A stretch of 64,000 nt of DNA from CBCOTE01 sp965112965. GTDB taxonomy: Bacteria; Desulfobacterota; Desulfovibrionia; Desulfovibrionales; Desulfovibrionaceae. Both the position numbers and the translations under genes were made by a program. The notes beneath the pieces were generated by a model. It did no database searches and was not told where the DNA came from. It saw only the letters and a list, made by a program, of their open reading frames with translations. Positions 41,018 through 48,372 of the stretch are shown piece after piece. Location: positions 74,677-138,676 of the forward strand of contig CBCOTE010000020.1 in the NCBI GenBank assembly GCA_965112965.1. Reading direction: 5' to 3'. How positions within the stretch are numbered: the first letter of the stretch is position 1; each line of letters starts with the position of its first letter.

Positions 41018-41048
41018 TTGTCACCGCATTATTTCCAGCTTGCGTCAT

Positions 41049-41999
41049 ATGTCCAAGATCGTTTGGTTAGTCTTGACTATAGTACTGTTGGCCCTTGCCA
41101 TCCAGCAATCCAGAACATTCGCCGCTGTCGTTCCTGGTGTTGCGGCCCCAGGTGAACAGCGTCTTCCAGCTATATCAGGCCAAGACATAATTTTTCAAGG
41201 CAAGCTCTACTGCGCGCTCACCCGGTCTGTGCGTATCGACCTAAATGGTGTCATTGCTGACCTTAATGTCAAAGTTGGCCAGAAGGTGAAAAAAGGGGAT
41301 ACGCTTCTGACTTATCATCTTAATCCAGAAAGTATTGCTGGGATACGCTTCCGTCTCGCGCCACCTGTCATCAAAGAAACTGCTATCAAACTCGCCAAAG
41401 TTGAAAATTCCTTAGTATCCGCACGCAACAAGCATAAAGAGATCCGCTCATTACTCGATCAGAACATGATTTCATCCGAGAGTGAGAAGCAGATACGCAA
41501 AGAAATCGAAAGCCTTCAGAATGAGATGCAGATTATTAATGACATTCTACAGCAGAATATTCAGTTCGCTCATGACGACATCGCACTACTCAAGCATCAG
41601 CTTGGCAATGAGTTTAGTCTTGGCGGTAGGCTTCCCGATTTGGCTAATCTACGGTCACCAGTCGACGGACATATCATCTTCATTGATCCAGGGGTGCGTC
41701 CTGGTGGCGAGGTGCTGCAAAACTATAATGTCTTCATAGTTGGTGTTATGGATCCCATGGTTATCCGTGCCCAACTTTTTGAAATCGAAGCCAATCAGGT
41801 CGTTCCCGGGGATAAAGCCACTTTCACTATAAGTTCATTGCCAGACAAGACCTTTGAGGCTACCGTAAGTCGTTTGTCTTGGACTCCCGTAACTCCAAGC
41901 TTAAATGCACCTTCATACTACGAGGTAGAACTCACTGCGCCTAATTCAACCTTATTATTAAAAGAAGGCTTCAAGGCTCAAGTAGTCATACGGAAATAA
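41049..41999 (+). CDS. HlyD/RND-type periplasmic adaptor protein
   Basis: A membrane-fusion protein of about 316 residues that links inner-membrane permease and outer-membrane channel. A signal sequence or N-terminal anchor (IVWLVLTIVLLALAIQQ) is followed by the first half of the lipoyl-like domain (DLNGVIADLNVKVGQKVKKG near 68-87), a helical hairpin (about 100-185), the second half of the lipoyl-like domain (RSPVDGHIIFIDPGVRPGG near 202-220) and a beta-barrel domain. I choose ATG 41049 because it places the signal directly at the start; ATG 41001, which would overlap the end of the TolC gene, is also possible. Neither has a clear ribosome binding site, so translation may be coupled to the upstream gene. 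Confidence 0.8.
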   Translation: MSKIVWLVLTIVLLALAIQQSRTFAAVVPGVAAPGEQRLPAISGQDIIFQGKLYCALTRSVRIDLNGVIADLNVKVGQKVKKGDTLLTYHLNPESIAGIRFRLAPPVIKETAIKLAKVENSLVSARNKHKEIRSLLDQNMISSESEKQIRKEIESLQNEMQIINDILQQNIQFAHDDIALLKHQLGNEFSLGGRLPDLANLRSPVDGHIIFIDPGVRPGGEVLQNYNVFIVGVMDPMVIRAQLFEIEANQVVPGDKATFTISSLPDKTFEATVSRLSWTPVTPSLNAPSYYEVELTAPNSTLLLKEGFKAQVVIRK

Positions 42000-42053
42000 T
42001 ACTTCTGGTATACATGCGGTCTCTTATGAGCTTTAGTCCGGCCTTACCGGCGT

Positions 42054-43946
42054 TTGAACAATGCGATAGTTTTGAATATCATAAGAGAATCTCTTCTATC
42101 TTCCGTGTCGTCAGATAACCCAACGGCAACATTAGTTCTAATTTCTGCTCAATCAGTGGCTAGTGATCTTTGCCTGACCGGTCTACTTTCTGCCCTTGTC
42201 TTCAGTTTGGCGCATTATGGCGCTTTTTTAAATCCCTTTGTTATTAATGACGACGTACGACAGCAGGTGGCTTGGATATATCAATGGCGCGATCCTACCC
42301 TTTTTGTTGGCGACTATCTCACCGAATTTGCCAGGCATTATGTGGCCTGGGGGGTGCGGGGTCTCTACTGGGCTGTTGTTCGATTTATCGATCCTGTTCT
42401 ATTCTCCAAATTCCTTACAGGTGGATTGTTCATCTGGTTGGGGTTGGTGTTATTTCTACTCGGAAATTGTTTAGGAGGGCGTAAACTTGGCCATGCTGCC
42501 GTTGTAGTGCTGTGGTGCACACCTTTCTTTTTGCATGAGATGTCAGGCGGTCTATCCCGCAGTTTTGCCCCTCCTTTATTGGCTCAATTTGCCTGGGCAA
42601 TGGTCACCCGACGCCCTTGGACTGCGATAATTACTCTTTTTCTTCAGGCCTTGTGCATCCCATACATCTTCGTCCTCTCGGCCACAACTGTGGTCTTGAG
42701 CTGGTTTGGCTGGCGTTTTAGATTTTTGGGATCGCCTACTATAGGTGGACGCTGGTGGCATTATTTAATTCTGATAGGAGGTGCAGCCTTAGTTTGGGCC
42801 TTCGGCCATGAGCTCGAGGTCGCTGGCTATGGCCCAATGGTGGGGAGTGCCGATATAATAGGCCATGAAGAATTTTCCAAGGCTGGCCGCTTACTCATTT
42901 TCCCAGTTCCTTCTTTGCTCAGTGAATTTATAAGTCCATGGGAATATATTTTGTCCTTCCGAGATGGCGGAATTCTCTCGGGCATGCTCGTCAGTATCGG
43001 GCTGTTATGGATTGTCTTCGCCATTCGTCGTCGTATTTCATGGTATAAATTAGGCCGCACAACCCTACCTCTTTTGCCCTTAGCTGCCGCTTCCATTCTC
43101 CTCTATTTTTTGGCCTGCCGCGTTCTACTTAAACTTTTTGTTCCCTCGCGCTATGTAGAATATTCCATCAATCTTAGCTACCTGCTTCTCCTTGGCTGCA
43201 TATTACAAACTGCCTTAGTCAGCTTATCCGACCGCCGTACCATTGCCTTAGTTCTTCTGTTTGCTACGGCGTTGTTTGGTGGTCTCCGGCTTCATGGAGC
43301 TGGCCTCTACGATTTTAGCGCTGATCGCCTCCTATATGAGCGCGTTGCACAACTCCCTAAAGGCGCTCTTCTGGCCGGACATCCCTACCTCATGGACAAT
43401 GTGTTCACCTTCAGTCACCGCCGGGCTCTAATTACCTTCGAACTCGCTCAACCATGGTGCAAAGGTCTTTGGAAAAATCTTAAGCCCCGCATTGAAGACC
43501 TCCTTCACGCCTACTACGCCGATGATGCCACGACCGTCCGTCTATTTTGTCGTAAATACGACATCGATTTCTTTATTATAGATCTGCGCCACTTCCATCC
43601 TGATTTTTTTTGTGAAAAAAAAAGTTATGCGTTGATCTGCGACGTTCTGCCTGGACCAAATTTTTTTAAACGTGCCTGCCGCAGCCTAGGTTTAACCCAA
43701 AGCATAGAACTTCCCCCATACTGGGAACGACTCTACCCTGCTTGTCCTCCATTCTTTGCTCCATTTGACCGCTTGGTACGTGACTTGACTTTGACTCGGA
43801 CTAACTTCGTTCTCCTTAATAACGATATCTTTCCTGCTGAGCATATTGGTCTCTTTCAACGACTCATAGATGTCCGTTCTTTACGCAACCGCTCCATATT
43901 CACAAATACTATCACTACCGAATTGATCCCTACCTTAAAAAAATAA
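42054..43946 (+). CDS. Large polytopic membrane protein, GT-C-like
   Basis: A 630-residue protein with about ten membrane segments between residues 25 and 425 and a soluble C-terminal part (430-630). The first outer loop has FVINDDVRQQVAWIYQWRD, where the double aspartate is placed like the metal-binding acidic pair of GT-C glycosyltransferases. The start is TTG at 42054, the only start in frame near the beginning of the homologous-looking region. Near 43604-43623 the coding sequence contains T8, GTG and A9 in a row, coding F-F-C-E-K-K-S; this is a strong slippage site in an otherwise intact gene. It lies in the exporter operon, so it may modify or move the exported product. The specific function is unknown. 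Confidence 0.6.
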   Translation: MNNAIVLNIIRESLLSSVSSDNPTATLVLISAQSVASDLCLTGLLSALVFSLAHYGAFLNPFVINDDVRQQVAWIYQWRDPTLFVGDYLTEFARHYVAWGVRGLYWAVVRFIDPVLFSKFLTGGLFIWLGLVLFLLGNCLGGRKLGHAAVVVLWCTPFFLHEMSGGLSRSFAPPLLAQFAWAMVTRRPWTAIITLFLQALCIPYIFVLSATTVVLSWFGWRFRFLGSPTIGGRWWHYLILIGGAALVWAFGHELEVAGYGPMVGSADIIGHEEFSKAGRLLIFPVPSLLSEFISPWEYILSFRDGGILSGMLVSIGLLWIVFAIRRRISWYKLGRTTLPLLPLAAASILLYFLACRVLLKLFVPSRYVEYSINLSYLLLLGCILQTALVSLSDRRTIALVLLFATALFGGLRLHGAGLYDFSADRLLYERVAQLPKGALLAGHPYLMDNVFTFSHRRALITFELAQPWCKGLWKNLKPRIEDLLHAYYADDATTVRLFCRKYDIDFFIIDLRHFHPDFFCEKKSYALICDVLPGPNFFKRACRSLGLTQSIELPPYWERLYPACPPFFAPFDRLVRDLTLTRTNFVLLNNDIFPAEHIGLFQRLIDVRSLRNRSIFTNTITTELIPTLKK

Positions 43947-43950
43947 TCCC

Positions 43951-44397
43951 ATGTTCATTTGTTGGAATTTTTTTTTAATTATCTTACTGGTCCCACCAAT
44001 CCTCCTCGCTGATATATGCTTATCCGCCTGGGCCAGCGATTTTTCCAGGCAAGCACCCACTACAGATATCTCTCTTATACCACCTGCCGTCGATCTTACC
44101 GGAACCTGGAAAAGTTCCTACTTTTTTTCTCAAATCGTAATGGATATTAAACAAACCCAAGAACTTGGACCAGGCTACTTTAATGCTGTAGTCCAGGTTT
44201 ATGAACTTACCGGAAATGTTATTACATACCATATCTCTGGATTTATTCGTAACACCATAATCACTGCTGTACACGGATCCGGCGCCACATTCGTCGGCAA
44301 CCTTACCTCACCTTTTGATTTTTCTGGCACCCTAACCACTGTTCGTAATTATACCATCCCTCTACGCGCTTCACGGACGCAGCAAGAGAGAAGATAA
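43951..44397 (+). CDS. Small secreted protein of unknown family
   Basis: A 148-residue protein starting 5 nt after the previous stop codon. It has a signal sequence (FFLIILLVPPILLADICLSAWA, residues 7-28); the cysteine is not in a perfect lipobox. The mature part is beta-rich: DLTGTWKSSYFFSQIVMDIK near 49-68, then FNAVVQVYELTGNVITYHIS and FVGNLTSPFDFSGTLTT. The G-T-W start followed by alternating strands resembles small lipocalin-like or beta-barrel envelope domains, but I recognise no family. As the last gene of the operon it may act in the periplasm with the exporter. Confidence 0.6.
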   Translation: MFICWNFFLIILLVPPILLADICLSAWASDFSRQAPTTDISLIPPAVDLTGTWKSSYFFSQIVMDIKQTQELGPGYFNAVVQVYELTGNVITYHISGFIRNTIITAVHGSGATFVGNLTSPFDFSGTLTTVRNYTIPLRASRTQQERR

Positions 44398-45373
44398 AAA
44401 ATTATTGATAGGTTATTCCTTCTATATGTCGCCCCCCCATTGTGTTGCTCCTTCTCGCTTCGTCGGTTAGTATTTCCGCCTATGCCATCAAGCCCTTATC
44501 ATAGGTGTGTCAGGTTTGGCCAAACAGGAATGATGCTTGGGGTGATGAGGACATTGTATAGATCATAAAACACAGTGTTTTTAGTAAATAGTATGCAAAA
44601 AATACTATTCTATCTTACTAATGTTACCCGTATATGATGTTGGAGCGTTGAGAACAGTAAATGGTGGTGACTTCCTGATTTTTAAATTATGGGGGGTAAA
44701 GTTAGAATTCGCCAGAATACTGGTTACCAACGCATTGTATGAAGGTAGCATCGCAGACGTTAACCAGACAACTTAAGTGACTATAGCGCTATTTAATACG
44801 TTTGGTGTGAAAGGCTAAAAATAAAAATAGTCAAAATAATGTAATTAGTGATTTATTAAAAGCTATGGCCATTGTAAAAAAGGAGTTTTATGTAATTCTT
44901 GGGTTTTAGACGAAATTTTTATAGGAACTTATATACGAGGCATACTTAGCGAATGTAAAGAGGCAATATTAAAGGTAAATTAATATTATTATTGTAAAAA
45001 AATGGTATAATGTGAGACTATGTTCAACCAAGGATTCCTCGTATTATTTAGTCTCAAGTAAGGGTGATTCAAGAAGTCCTTATCGAAGTTGAGAAAGTGC
45101 TAGGCATATTTAGGGCTGGATTTTTTTTGGTTCACAATATGATTGATATGTCTGGGATATGGTCTAGGTTATCCAGGATAGATATATGCATGGTGGATCC
45201 ATTGAAGTATCAGATCATGATCTGGTCGAGGGAAACAGGAAAATTTAGGGTGTAAATGGAAGCCGTGAATAATTTAATTCGCAGGGCCGGTATAATGCGC
45301 CAGTGGGACATAGAGATTGAAATTTAGGTGGGCGCTTTTTCATATTGTCGATAAGAAACGAATATGGACAGGG
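44398..45373. other. Gene-poor stretch with a broken secreted-protein start
   Basis: Directly after the operon, at about 44424-44495, one frame reads PPIVLLLLASSVSISAYA, a good signal peptide, and stops soon after at a TAG; a C7 run at its beginning may be the site of the damage. The rest is AT-rich and shows a 63-codon frame at 45064-45255 with no known motif. No terminator was found. Confidence 0.45.
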
Positions 45374-46141
45374 TTAAAGATATTTATCGCACATTGAACG
45401 GGGGTAGAGGTCATTGCTGATGAGGCCTAGGCGTGCTAGGCGATATAAGGCGCCGGTCTTGAGGCAGCCAAGGCCGTAAATGCAACTGCGCGTGAAATTG
45501 ATGGAAGAGGAATCGTCGGCATAGACCGTAGGACAGGAAATTTCGGCTATTTTGAAGCCGGTCCAACAGATCTGAGTGAGCATCTGATTGTCAAAGACAA
45601 AGTCGTCCGAAGTAGGACCAAGGTCTATGGCCTCCAGTAGAATACGTGAAAAGGCACGGTAACCAGTGTGGTACTCGGAGAGTTTAGCGCCGACCATCAT
45701 GTTTTCGGCCAGAGTAAGAATGCGATTGGGGATGTATTTCCAAACAGGCATGCCTCCCTTGAGGGCGTAGCCGCCAAGGATGCGTGAGCCCAGGACACAG
45801 TGGTAAAGTTCGTTGCCGATGAGGCAGGCCATAGCTTGAATAATTTTAGGGGTATATTGATAATCTGGATGGACCATAATGACAATGTCTCCGCCTTGTT
45901 CTAAGGCTAGACGGTAACAAGATTTTTGATTGCTGCCGTAGCCCTTGTTGGCTTCATGGGCGTAGGCTATGGTATGTGGCAGGGCCTGAGCGATGGCCAA
46001 GGTGTCGTCTTTTGAGCAGTCGTCTACAACGATAACCTTATCTACGACACCCTGGGCCATGACCTCGTCGTAGGTCTTTTTAAGAGTTTGAGCGGCATTG
46101 TAGGCAGGCATGACGACGATAACTTTTTTATCCTTGAACAT
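45374..46141 (-). CDS. Family 2 glycosyltransferase (DPM1-like)
   Basis: A cytoplasmic GT-A fold enzyme of about 255 residues from the ATG at 46141, which has AAAGGAAA just upstream; an earlier in-frame start would add 48 unrelated residues. The N-terminal nucleotide-sugar site reads VIVVMPAYNAAQTL (8-21) and KVIVVDDCSKDDT (35-47), and the metal-binding aspartates lie in MVHPDYQY near 93-100. KGGMPVWKYIPNRILTLAEN near 128-147 and the H-T-G-Y-R-A segment match the dolichol-phosphate-mannose synthase-like branch. It has no membrane segment. It probably loads sugars onto a lipid carrier for the membrane GT-C proteins in this region. Confidence 0.85.
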   Translation of the reverse strand: MFKDKKVIVVMPAYNAAQTLKKTYDEVMAQGVVDKVIVVDDCSKDDTLAIAQALPHTIAYAHEANKGYGSNQKSCYRLALEQGGDIVIMVHPDYQYTPKIIQAMACLIGNELYHCVLGSRILGGYALKGGMPVWKYIPNRILTLAENMMVGAKLSEYHTGYRAFSRILLEAIDLGPTSDDFVFDNQMLTQICWTGFKIAEISCPTVYADDSSSINFTRSCIYGLGCLKTGALYRLARLGLISNDLYPRSMCDKYL

Positions 46142-46720
46142 GCGATTTCCTTTTTTTAGGTGGTTTCGCGCTAGGCAGATTAAATGAGTGAAACAGCAAA
46201 AAAATGTCGCAAAAATAGCTTGGGTTAAATTAATTTTTTTAGGTATCCCGGAGGGCGTATATTTTTTTGTCGTATCACCAAACAAAAATTTTTTAGAGAC
46301 CGGTGAAAAGAAACTTTACAAAAAAATCTTTTCATTTGATGTATATTTTTGTTAGCTAAGAAATCATCGGGTATGTTCCATACATAATAAATGTAGATCT
46401 TTTGGTCTTGGGCAAGGCTGGCCAAACAAGATTGACGAATGATGATGTTGGATTAAAACTTGTCGCTATAGTTTCTTTTTTTGCTCTTCATGGTGATGAA
46501 GCCAATGTCTAAGCCTATATTGAACGCATGAGTAGCCTCAATAGTTTTTTTATGTTGTCCTTCACGTCCTTATAGTTTCAAATAATGTAGAACTTATTGT
46601 AGACCTTGGCATTCCTCTAGCCCTCGAGACTGTTATAATTGATGTGGACGATAACGGCGTATAGATGATAACAGCGGCTAAAGCATAGCGTTAAAATATA
46701 GGTTAGTATTAAAGTGATTG
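46142..46720. other. Gene-poor stretch between the glycosyltransferase and ssb
   Basis: AT-rich near 46.2-46.35 kb with several T6-T8 tracts, otherwise of mixed composition. Short frames only, none recognised. It contains the leader of the glycosyltransferase on the minus strand. Confidence 0.4.
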
Positions 46721-46737
46721 AGCCTAATATTCAGGCT
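46721..46737 (-). terminator. Small hairpin downstream of ssb
   Basis: AGCCT and AGGCT pair around a 7-nt loop, 17 nt beyond the ssb stop codon. The sequence behind it on the minus strand is not T-rich, so it is a weak terminator candidate. Confidence 0.3.
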
Positions 46738-46753
46738 TATTTCAGAGAGCAGG

Positions 46754-47275
46754 CTAGAACGGTATTTCGTCCATGCCACTAGCCTCAAAGGGAAAAACTG
46801 AACCCAGATCGATGTCATCCGGCAGTTGAGACTGTAGCTGGGGCTGTTGCTGTTGCTGAGGTTGTTGCTGCTGTAAATGACGACGTTGGCCACTGATGTA
46901 GTCCGGTTGGCTTTCGTCCCGTTGCGCCTGTTCCCGCTGGGTTTTAGATTCAAGGAAAGTCACTCGTTGGGCCTTGATCTCTGTAGAATAACGAGTTTGG
47001 CCTTGTTGATCCTGCCACTGTCTGGTCTGAAGGCTACCTTCCACGCACACTAGGCTACCTTTACTGAGAAAATTAGCGCAATTCTCAGCCTGTCGTTCCC
47101 AAACGTTAACGCGATGCCATTCGGTTTTGTCCACGGTATTTCCGTTGCGGTCTTTGTATGATTCATCCGTTGCTACATTGAGAGTAGCAACAGGAGTACC
47201 GGTTTGTATATAACGGAGCTCGGGATCGCGGCCTAGACGGCCGATAATGATGACCTTGTTCAGAGTACCTGCCAT
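46754..47275 (-). CDS. ssb: Single-stranded DNA-binding protein
   Basis: A 173-residue protein that coats single-stranded DNA during replication and repair. The OB-fold spans about residues 1-110: NKVIIIGRLGRDPELRYI, then VATLNVATDESY and TEWHRVNVWERQAENCA. A glutamine-rich linker (about 135-155) follows, and the chain ends in MDEIPF, a variant of the acidic D-D-D-I-P-F tip that binds partner proteins. ATG 47275 with GGAG 6 nt upstream is preferred over the GTG two codons earlier. An unusual point is that the tip is preceded by a longer Asp-Asp-Ile-Asp stretch, so the acidic patch is doubled. Confidence 0.93.
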   Translation of the reverse strand: MAGTLNKVIIIGRLGRDPELRYIQTGTPVATLNVATDESYKDRNGNTVDKTEWHRVNVWERQAENCANFLSKGSLVCVEGSLQTRQWQDQQGQTRYSTEIKAQRVTFLESKTQREQAQRDESQPDYISGQRRHLQQQQPQQQQQPQLQSQLPDDIDLGSVFPFEASGMDEIPF

Positions 47276-47344
47276 GATCACTCCATTGCTTTTCAGGGTT
47301 ATCTAATCATACTCCTTGAATGTATATGGGCTTTGACTTCTACC

Positions 47345-47690
47345 TCATTTAGCTCCCTCTATCTGCTCGCTTAGATAGTTGGGCTATGCCCGTTGCCAAT
47401 CAGCCAGGGCTGCCTCCTACTGCTCTTTTTGCGTAATGCAACGCGTTATTGGCCCCCAATTGCGCAGTCATTTTTTTAGGCCAATTTCCAAAATAGCGTT
47501 GATCATCAAGATTCTGCACTAGTTCTATATTCCTCGTCGGACAGATAGACGATTCAGTGACAGTGGCTGCGTGTCAAAAGGCTTCAGGTCAAGCCAATTT
47601 GGTTAATACAGGTTAGCCCTGTTTTACTTCATCGGGGTTGTAAGTCTGAGCAATGATCCGGACCTACAGTACTTTGCCCATGCGATTCCT
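47345..47690 (-). pseudogene. Remnant of an unidentified minus-strand gene
   Basis: On the minus strand, one frame reads IELVQNLDDQRYFGNWPKKM and continues through KMTAQLGANNALHYAKRAV; a second frame then reads AALADWQRA, a TAG, and PNYLSEQIEGAK before a natural-looking stop at 47345. Together they look like the C-terminal part of a protein with at least one frameshift and one or more nonsense codons. Three TGA codons lie in the first frame, at positions that Arg or Trp could have held. I recognise no family. It lies between ssb and the biotin carrier gene and shares their orientation. Confidence 0.4.
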
Positions 47691-47702
47691 CTGGAGCAAT
47701 CT

Positions 47703-48353
47703 CTAGCTCTGCTCTTTCCACTCAGTCTGAATCCGCGCTACCAAATCTTCAATCAACGAAAATTGCTCCGGTGGGCAGACGCTTATGAGTGGATCGTTTG
47801 TATCAACATTGACATTATTCTGAAAATACACCGCGTAGATCACCCCTTCTGGCCCATGGTATAAGAGCGGCACTTCACGCTTCATACGGGACACTATGAA
47901 TAACTCCATGCCGTCTTGCACCCATACCGTTTTTTGGCCTGAGGCCTTAACCTTCAAGTCTACCTCCGGTGTAAAGTAATATTTTGCTCGTTCCGGAGCT
48001 CGGAAAAGAAAAAGTACATGATTAAGTATAATCTTCAATACCTCTTTCTTGGATAAGTAATGGCGAATACGGGCCAAAGATACGCCGGCCTCCATGAATC
48101 GCCCGGTTAACTCTGCGCGTAGCGCGACGACCTCACCCTTTTCTACGGCTCTGATAGGCTTTTTATTTCTTTCACGTTCGATAAAGGCGATAGTGGTGCC
48201 TGGTATTTCCATATAGATTCCAGACGGCCCAGTTACCTTGGCTCCCAAAGCAAGCCCAACGAACTCGACTAACCCCGTGTGTGGAGTTAATATCTCGACT
48301 TCCCTGTAGGGAAAGGCTTTGATCTCATCGAGCAACTTGGTGATATCAAGCAT
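47703..48353 (-). CDS. Biotin carrier protein of acetyl-CoA carboxylase (divergent)
   Basis: A 216-residue protein from the ATG at 48353, which has AAGGA upstream. The C-terminal third is a biotinyl/lipoyl domain: VWVQDGMELFIVSRMKREVP and then GVIYAVYFQNNVNVDTNDPLI. The lysine K158 in S-R-M-K-R-E would carry biotin; the usual tetrapeptide is A-M-K-M, so the context is divergent. The N-terminal two thirds are not like E. coli AccB: a region near 15-70 (PYREVEILTPHTGLVEFVG) and a helical part near 75-120. It starts 19 nt after the carboxyltransferase stop, so it belongs to the acetyl-CoA carboxylase operon. That it is the biotin carrier is an inference from position and motif. Confidence 0.7.
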   Translation of the reverse strand: MLDITKLLDEIKAFPYREVEILTPHTGLVEFVGLALGAKVTGPSGIYMEIPGTTIAFIERERNKKPIRAVEKGEVVALRAELTGRFMEAGVSLARIRHYLSKKEVLKIILNHVLFLFRAPERAKYYFTPEVDLKVKASGQKTVWVQDGMELFIVSRMKREVPLLYHGPEGVIYAVYFQNNVNVDTNDPLISVCPPEQFSLIEDLVARIQTEWKEQS

Positions 48354-48372
48354 AGGAGGTCCTTTACACAGG

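Noticed and set aside
42054..43946. Frameshift at the T8/A9 tracts
   Set aside because: The frame continues for more than 100 codons on both sides with a consistent protein, so the gene is intact at the DNA level.
47345..47690. Selenoprotein with three TGA codons on the minus strand
   Set aside because: A TAA interrupts the frame upstream, the better protein-like end lies in another frame, and no hairpin or start site supports recoding; treated as a pseudogene.
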